From Incurvaria masculella (taxonomy: Eukaryota; Arthropoda; Insecta; Lepidoptera; Incurvariidae), in contig OX335665.1 of NCBI GenBank assembly GCA_946894095.1, forward strand, positions 4,784,001-4,848,000: a stretch of 64,000 bases of DNA, written 5' to 3'. Below the pieces are notes generated by a model. The model was given only the letters and a program-made list of their open reading frames with translations. It did not search any database and had not been told where the DNA came from. The position numbers and the translations under genes are program-made. Within the stretch, counting starts at the first letter, position 1; the number at the start of each line of letters is the position of its first letter. Positions 54,665 through 64,000 of the stretch are shown here, in pieces.

Positions 54665-55943
54665 GGTTGGGGAAAAAGTTTCTTCGCATTTTTTAAGAAA
54701 ATTAAAAACATTTTTTAATATGGTTTATTTACATTTAACTAAAATATGTAGGTACCATTTTGTTCGATAACTTTTTGCCATCTTGTAGGTAGGGACATGA
54801 TCCCATTGCTATAGAAATATTGGGACTTCTGATCAATATACCGCGACAAGTGGTTTTGGCAGTCCTCTCGTGATGTTAACCTGACACTGCCTAAAGAATT
54901 CTGAAGAGACCTAAACAGGTGGAAATCTGAAGATGCAAGGTCAGGACTATACGGCGGATGCATTAACACCTCCCAGCCAAACTCTCTTAGTTTTTGCTGA
55001 GTGGCTAAAGATGTGTGAGGTCTAGCGTTATCATGATGAAAAACCACACCCCTTCTGTTGATTAATTCCGGCCGCTTTCTCTCAACTTCTTGCTTTAATC
55101 TCATCAGTTGTTCGCAGTAGAGTTCAGAATCGATGGTCCTGCCTGGTGGTAACAGCTCATAATGAATAATGCCCTTCCAATCCCACCACACACACAGCAT
55201 CACCTTGTTGCGAGTTAACCCGGGTTTCGCCACAGTCTGTGAAGCTTGACCGGCCTTTGACCACGACCTTTTTCGCACGTTCTTGTCGTACGTGATCCAC
55301 TTTTCATTACCAGTTATCAGCTTCTTCAAAAATGGTTCGGTTTCATTACGTCGTAATAAAGAATCACAAATGAGTACACGGTTCATTAGGTTTCTTTCAG
55401 TGAGCTCGTGAGGTACCCAAATATCGAGCTTTTTTGTGTACCCAGTTTTTTTCAAATGCGCCAAAACTGTTTTGTGGTCAATTCCTAGTTCTTCAGCTAC
55501 GTCGTAACTACTGATATGCCGATCTTGCTCCACTTTTTCAAAAATGGCATCCATTTTATCCGTAATAGGGCGACCAGAGCGACGTGCATCTTTGAAATCA
55601 AAATTTCCGGATTGAAAACGCTTAAACCAAATTTGTGCTACTCTCACAGACACTGCACTAGGTCCATAAACATCGCAAATTTTTTTCGCGGCTTGCGTTG
55701 CATTTTTACCTTTTTTGTAGTAAAATTTTAAAATGTATCGAATTTCTTCATTAGATTCACTCATTTTGACAGTACGAAAAACAAATGAGAATCACACATT
55801 TTCCTAATTTGAATTTGGAATTATGTTCTTTAAAATTTAAACTTTCAATGATACCAAAACCAGCCAGATACAAATAGTATAGCCAATAAGATTTTATTAC
55901 AAGTTCATACATACTATAATGCGAAAAGACTTTTTCCCCGACC
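54665..55943 (-). mobile_element. mariner transposon, copy 2
   Basis: 1279 bp, flanked by TA on both sides (54663-54664 and 55944-55945). Inverted ends GGTTGGGGAAAAAGTTTCTT and GGTCGGGGAAAAAGTC. Full length compared with copy 1, which is 11 bp shorter. Confidence 0.98.
54739..55764 (-). CDS. mariner transposase, active-site D153N
   Basis: 341 residues, full length with the family C-terminus. Helix-turn-helix region 1-110, WVPHEL at 116-121. The first catalytic Asp is replaced: TGNEKW, with Asn at 153 (codon AAT at 55308-55306). D245 and D280 are retained; the conserved Pro before the last Asp is changed (DLASSD, P278S). The metal-binding triad is thus broken, and the protein should bind ends but not cut. 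Other differences from copy 1 are few (V57F, I65M, R90G). Confidence 0.96.
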   Translation of the reverse strand: MSESNEEIRYILKFYYKKGKNATQAAKKICDVYGPSAVSVRVAQIWFKRFQSGNFDFKDARRSGRPITDKMDAIFEKVEQDRHISSYDVAEELGIDHKTVLAHLKKTGYTKKLDIWVPHELTERNLMNRVLICDSLLRRNETEPFLKKLITGNEKWITYDKNVRKRSWSKAGQASQTVAKPGLTRNKVMLCVWWDWKGIIHYELLPPGRTIDSELYCEQLMRLKQEVERKRPELINRRGVVFHHDNARPHTSLATQQKLREFGWEVLMHPPYSPDLASSDFHLFRSLQNSLGSVRLTSREDCQNHLSRYIDQKSQYFYSNGIMSLPTRWQKVIEQNGTYIF

Positions 55944-55945
55944 TA

Positions 55946-56262
55946 TTATATACATATTTATACATATAATTGAATATACTAATATATATGATACAATACA
56001 CTAATACATATTATTATATCCACAATAAAAAAATAAAAAAAACCTAAAATACCTATTACCATTGATTCTAAAATCAGTACTATTAGAAGGATAATAAAAT
56101 TAAATATATCTATACAGTGAGAACATTTTCTCATCTTTACATTTCATTTAAGTATATCTCCTTGACTTTAAGTTCTTTAAGCTCACGTGGCGTTAGTGGA
56201 GAACGACAATAGACGCCTAATGACCTTTGCAGAAGACAATTCTTGCGTCCGTCTTGCTTTTT
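55946..56262. other. No gene seen
   Basis: AT-rich with TATA-like low complexity. Confidence 0.4.
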
Positions 56263-56929
56263 TAGGGTTCCGTACCAAAAGGGTGCCAAAGGAACCCTAT
56301 TACTAAGCCTCCAGGTCCGTCCGTCCGTCCATCCATCCGTCCGTCTGTCACAGGGATGTATCTCATAAACCGTAATAGGTAGGCAGCTGAAATTTTCACA
56401 GAGTGTGTATTTATTTTGCCGCTATAACAAGAAATAGGTAACATTTAAAAATTATAAATTAAAAATTAAAATGCTAAAAACAAGATTATATTTTGTCAGC
56501 CTCGGTAGCCCAGTGGTGCGACGCCTTGCAATTCGATAAGCTGGGTAAGCACCTCTGAGCGGGGTTGGCTTCTGGATGGACCATTTTCAACCATTGAGGC
56601 TGGCCGTGGTTCGGATTCTACGTAAAACTGTAGGTTCCCTTCCTTACTTACTAGGTGGTAGGGTTAATCCCGCCCGGGTTGGTACCATCGCATTGAATTA
56701 ACGACAGTCGAAGCGGCAATGAAAATTGTTCGTATTTTCCATCCAGTTCAATGTAGCCGAGCAATATAAGGAAGGCCCTGGCATGGCGCCTAGTTCCCAT
56801 GTGGTGTATTAGGCTAATATCTGACTTTCCGTTTGGTATTGTCCATCCATGTCCAGTCACATAAAACAATCTTGTACGATGGCACGGAACCCTTCGTGTG
56901 CGGGTCCGACTCGCACTTGGCCGGTTTTT
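56263..56929 (-). mobile_element. (GGAC)n MITE, copy 7, split by a SINE
   Basis: AGGGTTCCGTACCAAAAGGG and the GTCC repeat at left; resumes after the SINE with CAATCTTGTACGATGGCACGG, AACCCTTCGTGTGCGG and GTCCGACTCGCACTTGGCCGG. Confidence 0.85.
56497..56872 (+). mobile_element. SINE copy S7 with a different head
   Basis: Head GTCAGCCTCGGTAGCCCAGTGG (A-box-like TAGCCCAGTGG), unlike S1-S3, joined to the common body: GGTTCGGATTCTACGTAAAAC, GGTAGGGTTAATCCCGCCCGG, GCGGCAATGAAAATTG, GCCCTGGCATGGCGCC. Inserted inside the (GGAC)n MITE. Confidence 0.8.
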
Positions 56930-57428
56930 ATGTAATTAGACATGAATGGATAGTATGTACCACTATTCCATGGTTCGGAACCGATCAAATATCATGTCAG
57001 TGAGTGTGGTGTTAGTAATCCATGTCCAGTTAAATAAAACATCAAACAAAGTCACACACATCCATGAATTTGGATGTGTGTAAAGAATCGGTATTCAAGA
57101 GATAATTTCACCCTGTTCTGAATTTGTGTGGGTCAATTTCGATTTTTTTTTCTCACGCTTCTCATATGTCTATGCAAATTGTTTGCAATAATATACAAAA
57201 TTATTCAAAGTAGTGGCGAGTGTGACTCTAAATTCGCAACAAATAAATATGGTCCCCGAATTTAACTTGGGGAATATGAGTTGTATAATGTGTATTTATG
57301 AGGTAAATAGCGGCTATAATCCGAAGTTTTGTAATCATATTTAAAATAATTATCGGCAAAAATTGGGCTAGTACAAATGAATGTAAAGTAAAATCCGGGC
57401 TTATAATAATATAACCTATAGGTTTAGC
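56930..57428. other. No gene; short SINE tail-like piece
   Basis: CATGGTTCGGAACCG and GTGTTAGTAATCCATGTCCAG near 56970-57050 echo SINE ends. Otherwise AT-rich. Confidence 0.4.
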
Positions 57429-57684
57429 TTTCCGTACCCAAAGAGTTCCAACGGAATCCTATTGCTAAGCTTCCGCTGTCCGTCCGTCCGTCCGTCTGTC
57501 ACATCTCATGAACCGTAATAGGTAGGCAGCTGAAATTTTCACAGAGTGTGTAATTATTTTGCTGTTATAAAAAAAATAATATAAAAATTCAAGTAAGGCC
57601 CACTATAGGTTATTTGTGTTAAATCTTGTACAATGGTACGGAACCCTTCATATGCGAGTCCAACTCGCACTTGGCCGGTTTTTT
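57429..57684 (-). mobile_element. (GGAC)n MITE, copy 8
   Basis: TTTCCGTACCCAAAGAGTTCC, GTCCGTCCGTCCGTCCGTCTG, GGTACGGAACCCTTC, CGCACTTGGCCGG. Confidence 0.85.
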
Positions 57685-58280
57685 AATCATATCAAACTAT
57701 TGGAAACTTGAAGATTCGCCCGCAGTATCTGCTACAACTATCGGACTGGCCGTTCTGTAAGAAATGCAGATCGCGCGCGCGTATTCAAGTTTTTCCCGTT
57801 TTTTCTTTGTTGAGTTACTGGCGTTAGGCAACTCGCGTTATGTCATGTGGCTTTCCCACGATAATTTCCACCGAGTTTCACACCGATATCTCGCCGTAAT
57901 GTTCGTGTTTTGTGGTATGTTGTTACTGATGCCAGTTTTTCATTACGAGATGATATGGAAGAGATGCTTCATAAAAAACGTGCAGCACATTTTTTTTTTT
58001 AGTTCAGTTCATTGCCACAAAATGGCGTTTTTTTTCATATTTTAGAAACATACATGATACATTATGCTGTACACGCGAAACCTTTCGGTTTGTCTGCGTG
58101 TGACTATACGTGGGCTATTTAATGTTTACATTCCAAGCAATTTTTGTTCTTTTACATTGCACATTTATATTGCATAACATGAAAAAAAAACCAAAAGATA
58201 TAAATATATTAAATTAGGAATGATAAGGTTTACATAATTATAACACATATTTAGATGGGTATATAGAGGTAACATACAAA
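57685..58280. other. No gene seen
   Basis: A forward frame of 93 codons (57764-58045) is Phe/Met-rich with a hydrophobic middle but no domain or context; not annotated as a gene. Confidence 0.4.
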
Positions 58281-58589
58281 AAACCGGCCAAGTGCGAGTC
58301 GGACTCGCACACGAAGGGTTCCGTACCATCGCACAAGATTAAAAAAAACACGTTTTTTGTATTCTTCTTTCTTCTTAATTATTATTATTATTTTATAATG
58401 TTGCCTATTTGTTGTTATAGCGGCAAAATAAATACATAATCTGTGAAAATTTCAGCTTCCTATCTGTTACGGTTCATGAGATACAGCCCTGTGACAGACG
58501 GACAGACGGACGGACGGACGGACGGACGGACGGACAGCGGAGGCTTAGTAATAGGGTTCCGTTTTTACCCTTTGGGTACGGAACCCTAA
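58281..58589 (+). mobile_element. (GGAC)n MITE, copy 9
   Basis: Complete: CCGGCCAAGTGCGAGTCGG ... about eight GGAC units at 58498-58534 ... GGGTACGGAACCCT. Confidence 0.9.
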
Positions 58590-58717
58590 AAAATAAAAAA
58601 ATAAACTTAACTTAAATTATTTGATGACCTTACGGGCTTCGTTTATCGATTTAATCACGATCCATCGAGAGAATTTACCACAGTAACACCCTGGATTTTG
58701 TATGTAAACGACGTGCA

Positions 58718-58973
58718 ATTCATTAATTTGAGTTATAGCGACATCTACATTTGAAGTATTGTTATCAGATTTTGAAAATAATCTGAAAACGTTTTTGGTC
58801 GTGACATTCGTCGGAAGCAGAATTCGAACATATGACCTTTGGATTACATTCCCACTGAGCTATCCCGACAATTACGTCAGCCAATTCGAATCGACACAAT
58901 GCTTCCTCTATCTTCACTAGAAATGTAGCAAATGCTTCAAATGTAGATGTCGCTGCAACTCAAATAAATGAGA
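58718..58973. mobile_element. MITE carrying a tRNA-like segment
   Basis: Inverted ends of 37 bp: TCATTAATTTGAGTTATAGC..GACATCTACATTTGAAG (58720-58756) and the inverse CTTCAAATGTAGATGTCGCTG..AATAAATGA (58935-58971), with a few mismatches. The interior holds the tRNA-like block at 58810-58869 on the minus strand. Confidence 0.8.
58810..58869 (-). other. tRNA relic (polymerase III-type boxes)
   Basis: 60 nt on the minus strand. The ends GTCGGGA and TTCCGAC pair over 7 bp with one G-T, as an acceptor stem. A box TAGCTCAGTGGG; B-box-like ATGTTCGAATTC. About 12 nt shorter than a tRNA, with the anticodon arm reduced, so not a functional tRNA; more likely the promoter of a SINE-like unit. Confidence 0.55.
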
Positions 58974-59010
58974 TAATGGTAATGTCGTATCCATTATACA
59001 TAAAAAAATA

Positions 59011-59047
59011 TCAAGACGTGTAATTCTGGCCGAATTACACGTCTTGA
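59011..59047. repeat. Perfect hairpin, 16-bp arms, 5-nt loop
   Basis: TCAAGACGTGTAATTC, loop TGGCC, GAATTACACGTCTTGA. No T-run follows. Role unknown; may be the centre of a small fold-back element. Confidence 0.85.
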
Positions 59048-59251
59048 ACTTAAATGTATCAGTTGGCATGGTGCGAAATGCAACTAAACGTCAGATTAAA
59101 TCAATATTTTTTTCGGTTCACTTGCTAGTCACCTGACGAGTTACCTATTTACCATTGTAACCCCACTGGTTCCGGCTGGCACTATGCATGAGGAAATACA
59201 GTATTAAAGAAGTAGTGGCAATAACCCACTGTATGGCTTCTAGACATAAAT

Positions 59252-59530
59252 TGTGGTCAGTCCGAGTTACGTAAAAATGTCAAGCCCCATGCAAGTTTTA
59301 CTGCTTATTCTGTGTTTTTTCTTCGTCAACTTGTCAAAATCATGCTTGGACTTCCAAATTTTTATGAAAACGGGCGGTCGGCGAAAACGGCAACGTCAAC
59401 GCATTTACGGCGGTGATTAGTAAGCTGTCAAATCAAATTCGGACAAATGAAAATGTCGTTCGCTTAGCGCCCACTGCGCGCGCTCTTCAATACTCGTAAA
59501 TTTGAAAACGTCACACGATCGATTTAGGTT
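59252..59530. mobile_element. MITE-B copy 5
   Basis: TGGTCAGTCCGAGTTACG, AAATGTCAAGCCCCATGCAAG, GAAAACGGCAACGTCAACGC, CACTGCGCGCGCTCTTC, CACACGATCGATTTAGGTTAC. Both ends diverged. Confidence 0.7.
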
Positions 59531-60258
59531 ACAAGTCAGACTAGGGACTTAGATCCCAGCTCGCAAGTCCTGTGACTGCCACCAAACTTCCTTGGCATGA
59601 TGACCTAAATGCCTAGTTTTTGTAAAAAAAAGCCCGAACACTCCCTCAGCCCAGGTACAAACGACCTAACTACGCCACGCGAATTGCCGCACATAGTGAT
59701 AGGCGCGTGTGCATGCGGTTGGAAGCCTGGCCTACCACGTGTCCACGCACACAGTTGCACGTTGAACTGTGTGCGCGGTTGTGTCGCTGTGGTGGGGCGT
59801 GATGTAATACCGCTACCAGCTGGGTGGCCGTTAGGCTGACATTACACTGGTTTGATTTTTATATTTTATTTTAATCAGATTTTTTGTTAACTTCAAATGT
59901 ATTACGTGGATATGTGGAGTCTGGAATGAGATGTGGATAAAATATTTATCAACGGAAATTCTTACTATGAGGATAGGATTTCTTTAGAATGTCATTCATC
60001 CAAGCCCGGCTCTCAAAAACTCACATACAAAACTCTACATTTTTAGGCTTAGGAATGCATGTTTCCAATAAATATTTATGGTTAAAATATAAAATTACCC
60101 TTTGTCTTTGCCTTGCAGTGCCGATTTTAATGCAATCACAGTTTTGGAAATAAAATAGAAATATAATAAGTTAAGATCTATGTTAGAAATGGTTTTTTAT
60201 GTATTTCTCCTCTTTATTAAAGAGTTTGTTTCTAATAATACCCATATTTTACTTCCAG
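59531..60258. other. No gene seen
   Basis: 59650-59830 is GT/CA- and GC-rich (CACACAGTTGCACGTTGAAC). The rest is AT-rich. The frame 59609-59839 has no domain. Confidence 0.4.
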
Positions 60259-60336
60259 GTAAGGATCAGACAGAACACCTTGACGACCTTCAAGAAACTT
60301 TTTCTGCAATGCAACTATGTACAAGCACCCGAACAT
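60259..60336 (+). other. Candidate recursive-splice exon or 26-codon cassette
   Basis: Acceptor TTTTACTTCCAG ends at 60258; the exon begins GTAAGG, itself a donor (CAG/GTAAGG); a second donor CAT/GTAAGT lies at 60336/60337. Length 78 bp, a multiple of three. All of frame 1 (VRIRQNTLTTFKKLF...) and the phase-1 frame that would follow HR3 exon 1 (GKDQTEHLDDLQETFS...) are open. Neither peptide is recognised. Either a recursive-splice site with its helper exon in the long intron, or a real coding exon of an unknown gene. By eye only. Confidence 0.4.
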
Positions 60337-60504
60337 GTAAGTTTAGATATAGTTCAACCAATGTATGTACAACGGTATCACCATAATCGCCACGCATTGC
60401 AAATTGACCCACATACTATTTCCTTGCAAGTGTGGCGTTAACTGTGATGCGCTCCGTACCTACTTACCTATATTTTAATATTTTTTATTCACTAACAATA
60501 GTAT

Positions 60505-60560
60505 TCAGAGTGGGCGGACTAACTTTAATACGGGGATTATCGCCGGATACTAACATTTTT
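60505..60560. mobile_element. Fragment of the GTATTCAGAG element
   Basis: GTATTCAGAGTGGGCGGACTAACTTTAATACG is the inverse of 9800-9833; only one end is present. Confidence 0.6.
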
Positions 60561-63039
60561 CAGCATACTAAATTTTGACAGTTCACTCAGGGTTACTACT
60601 ACCAAAGGTACATTTAATAAAGAAAAATAAGGTGGGAAAGTGGTAAATTAGTAACTTGGTTCACCATGCAAGAATGATTCAGAAAAAATACATTTCCACA
60701 TTTTATTTTAATCTATTACCTAAATCTAAAACCCTAACAAGAAAATAAGGAATAATATTACAACAAAATACATACATATATTACATATTTACAAATTTGA
60801 AATGATTAATTTATTTATCGTTTCAAATAAGCTCAGTGTGTACCGACCTTTAGTACGAACACACGCAAAGCGCGCGTATAACAGTACATGCAAGGCTGCA
60901 CACACACAGGCGCAAGGACAGGTCAACGCACTCCGTTGCCTTGCCCGAGCGGTGCGGATGTATGCGGACGCCGCTAGGAGGAAGCGAGTCAGATAGACGT
61001 TTCGCGCTTCACATTGACAAGCGCATCCGCTGGCGAGAGCGAGCGAGATAGGCGACAGAGACATGAAATGTTGTGGATGTCATTTCACTTCCTCCGCTAA
61101 AGATCCGCTGTGGCTTGGTCGTGGCTTGGTCGTCTAGAATGGAATGATTTGCATGTGTATTTATTTAAGTTCATAGAAATAATTGGTGATAGTCGTTTAG
61201 TATTTTAAATACATGTACAGATGCAGTTTGATTTCTAATAAATTGTGATTTAACTCAAGATGAAAACTTCATCGCCGGTGTCAGACCACAATAGTTGGTG
61301 CATAGCTATGATGCAATACTGCAGTACAAAGTGTATTTTAAGACAATGCACTTTTGTATTTTTAGAGCCTATAACTAATATTACCCGATACACTTTGACA
61401 TTATTCCACTTATGCGCTCCCCTTTTCCCTGTTTTCACCACCTCCAGTTACATGAAATCCGATAAGTAACTTATGTAAATGTAAATGTAAATGTAAATGA
61501 CATTTACATGATGTAACCGAAAGAAAAATTAATTTTCTTTTGAAAACGTGTGTGAACACTTGTGACATTTGAACTGAATGAAAAACTTCTAGATTAATTT
61601 ACCTAGACACTACATTTATGTAGGTAGGTAAAAGGTATTATGGCAGGTTTAAAGACACAGATACGTTTTTAATAGTTCGTGTATATTTTACTCAAACTAT
61701 GTAGCACGTTTAAATAAAAATGTGCATTCAAAGTAATCAATTCACAGCGCCATCTGTGATCGAGTAGAATATTTAGCTTCGTAAAATTCACCGAATCTCG
61801 CATAGGTATTACATATCTTTGTTATATTTATGTTCTCTTCTGTACTGTTTTGTTCTGTACTATACCAGAAAAATTGGGAGTAGCATTTAGATCAAGTCTG
61901 TATATAGAATAGAAGCTTCTTTGCGGGTTCTTCTTTGCTGAGTTGATCGAATCCACGGATCTATCATTTTGTGAATAAAGTTGAAAAATTGAATGGATAT
62001 CATTTCCTAGCGGTATTTGAAATGAGGAAATATTGCTCAGTTATTATTTGAAAGCAACAGAGGGCTGTTTCGATGAACGCAACTAAAGGAGGAAAATCAA
62101 TGAAAACCAGATGAGCGAACGATCGTGGCCTACTTTTGAGTGATTCTTTGAAAATATGAACTTGTTACGCACGCAAAGAGGTAAAATTAATAATGCATAA
62201 ATCATGAAAATAGTTGAGAAAAAAAACAACAATTCATATCCTTCAAGATCGAAATGCTAAGTAGGTACTTAATTGTAAAATAAATAAATGCGGCGACATC
62301 TCCAAAAACTCGATTAGTGAAATGCCGAAATTTAGGGTCATTGAACTGCAACAAAAGGCCAACCTAAAACGTGTAAAGTAAACCAATACGAGTGCACTGC
62401 CAAAAAAAAATGGCGTAAGCAAAAACATGATTTATCAATTTGACGTTAAGGTTCACAATCGTAACAAAATGTTTTTATATTCACACACATTGAATCTTAT
62501 TAAAACGAGCTTGGCTCCTTGGATAACTGGTTTCATGTTACTTTTTAATGAAAAAAATGATGGTTACGAAATAACCGTTTTATTCCGTATTCATTTTGGA
62601 TTAAACAGATATGTAAAGATTTCAGAAATGTAATCAGATTTCGAAGATATAAAAACCACTTTTTAGGTGACAGAATCTAAAACAGTATTCGAACCTTTGT
62701 TTTCATCACCAAGCCAACAAAGCATAGCATATAATGTACTGGCCATAATGCTTCCTCTGGCTTCTAGATGGCGCTGATTTTTCTGAACATTTTAAAATCT
62801 TATTGCAATGTTTCAATAAGGATATCGCGTCTAACCTCTCAGTCATTAAAAATGGTACCTATGTTTTCATTTCATCAAAAAAAGAAGACACGTTTTTCTT
62901 CCGCCGATTCCTAGTCTGTGCAACGCCAGCGTTCCACATTTGAAAGTGTTGGTGCATGCGCCGCTACCAAAGAATACGTATCCGCTACGAAGAAAGCTGC
63001 ACTAGTGTAGACAGCAATCTGTGTTGGTGATGACACAAC
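60561..63039. other. No supported gene; includes a (TGTAAA)n tract
   Basis: 60840-61070 is CpG-rich with opposed frames (61064-60789 and 60802-60996), without a domain. (ATGTAA)n at about 61472-61499, followed by its own inverse TGACATTTACAT. The rest is AT-rich, no inverted-repeat element recognised. Confidence 0.4.
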
Positions 63040-63927
63040 TCACCGTACGGTTCATTACTCCCGGCCCGCTCGCGCAAGCACGTCTCGCGTATTCGCGTCT
63101 CGCTCTAGCGTAGTTATGCAATAACTGTACGTAACATTTTTCTCCTAGCACCGCTATGTTTGAACTCTACTGCTGCAGTCTTTTTATGTTTACTGCGCAC
63201 GCATTTATTTTGGTTGAGATTTCGAAACGGTTAATTAAGCCTAAATTCTTTAAGGCTTAATTAACGCTGACGCGGTCGCGATTCCAGGAGTTACGCTGGT
63301 GGACATGGTAAGACCAGAAATAGGTGTTGATAATAACACTCTCCAATCTCTCAAAACTCCACATCTGTGCCCCGCACGACGTAATTATCGGTGTCTTATT
63401 TTTCTGAATCTAACAACAAGACACTTGCTTTTAAGTTTTTTAACCATCTACAGATCTAGGTAATTTGAGCGCATCACACCACATTCCAGAAGTGATGTTT
63501 AAGAAAGTTTGTTGGACGTAAATGTAGATTGTAACTCAGTTTTCTATTAAGTATATATTATGACTCATGTATGTAGCTAGTTTTTTATTTATTTAAACGA
63601 TGGAAAGCAATGTAATTGTACATTCTGCAACGCTTGAAAATAGGACGTGGCAACACAGCATTCCGGGTTGGCGTCATCCACTTTCCAGGACTCCGCAGTT
63701 GAAGTACCTGCTTTGATGCATCTTACATTTCAACACATACACACAAATGCACACAGCACGCATAGGCCCGGCTCTTTGTAAAAAGACGAGGGTGTGTAAG
63801 TGAGAACGTGCAGGCGTGTGCGCGTGTTTAGCTGTGTGGCAACACTCGCTTCCTAGTTGTTCCCGCGACGCGACGCGCCCGCAAGTGTTAGACGGGCCTT
63901 AGTTATTTTTTTGAAAAAAGAACCGGA
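63040..63927 (+). promoter_or_regulatory. CpG-rich region upstream of a coding start
   Basis: GGCCCGCTCGCGCAAGCACG and GTATTCGCGTCTCGC (63060-63110) and CCCGCGACGCGACGCGCCCGC (63860-63885) bracket more AT-rich DNA. Adjacent to the open start at 63928. Candidate promoter of the next gene or of another isoform. Confidence 0.4.
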
Positions 63928-64000
63928 ATGGAGGAGCGCGGGAAACCGCCGCCATTTCTAGATTTATCCGGCAAGAAGTGTTCCAAAATTCGAAAAAGTG
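63928..64000 (+). CDS. Unidentified coding start, cut by window edge
   Basis: ATG at 63928 opens 24 codons to the edge: MEERGKPPPFLDLSG, then KKCSKIRKS. In-frame TAG at 63889-63891 precedes it. G at -3 and +4 give a fair start context. Inverted AAATGGCGG (63948-63956) lies inside. Composition (charged, Pro-rich, ending basic) looks like real protein rather than AT-rich noise, and the GC-rich upstream region fits a 5' exon. I do not recognise the protein. It could be a neighbouring gene or an alternative first exon. Confidence 0.5.
   Translation, partial: MEERGKPPPFLDLSGKKCSKIRKS

Noticed and set aside
60789..61064. Opposed frames, the minus one Cys/Ala-rich
   Set aside because: Both arise from one CpG-rich block; no motif and no start or splice context.
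14785..64000. Search for the HR3 zinc-finger exon (GCKGFFRR-type coding words)
   Set aside because: None seen on the plus strand by eye; GGGTTCTT-like hits (for example near 61925) do not translate to the motif.

Overview
This is a repeat-rich, AT-rich insect nuclear window, almost certainly lepidopteran. The evidence is a tandem of features typical of moth and butterfly genomes: many copies of a MITE carrying a hitch-hiking (GGAC)n microsatellite, a Lep1-type Helitron (ACTAATATTATAAATGCGAAAG ... CTAGT ends), a tRNA-derived SINE, abundant fold-back elements, and a first coding exon that reads as the nuclear receptor HR3. There are no bacterial-style genes or operons.

Host gene content is very small. 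The one recognisable host exon is 14679-14784 (+): 35 codons reading MYNMFEMW... and ...MWNSVTSKLE..., ending in SIK and a phase-1 GT donor, which matches the N-terminus of HR3 (Hr46, ROR-type, ecdysone-inducible). No zinc-finger (DNA-binding domain) exon was seen downstream, so the remaining 49 kb is best read as intron of HR3, possibly containing other promoters. A GC-rich promoter-like island (13500-14060) precedes the exon. Further GC-rich islands lie at 33420-33700, 38690-38970 (three TGACGTCA sites plus NRF1-like palindromes), 52080-52370 and 63040-63930. The last leads into an open, unidentified coding start (63928-64000, +) cut by the window edge. Three sites (3302, 32906, 60259) have a splice acceptor directly abutting a donor (CAG/GTAAG type), as in recursive splicing of long introns.

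The rest is mobile DNA. Autonomous-type elements: two near-identical mariner transposons in opposite orientation (6287-7554 and 54665-55943), each with a different lesion, and one full-length BEL/Pao LTR retrotransposon (42493-48736, minus) with identical 194-bp LTRs, a 5-bp target duplication and an intact 1733-codon gag-pol. Degraded LINE fragments occur at 25247-25552, 37524-37760 and 54430-54612. Non-autonomous families, lettered here for convenience: MITE-A (GGGGGCCCATTCAGG ends), MITE-B (TTCACCTAAATTG ends), MITE-C (TTCACCAAGTACTGAT ends), the (GGAC)n MITE, TTAA-flanked fold-back elements, palindromic CRE-bearing elements, a tRNA-bearing MITE, the SINE, and dispersed repeats R, D and F. 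Many are nested, giving an insertion order. Tandem arrays occur at 10122-10787 (about 145-bp unit, 5 copies) and 31673-32380 (24-bp minisatellite).

All boundaries and family names come from reading the sequence by eye; no database search or splice evidence was available.
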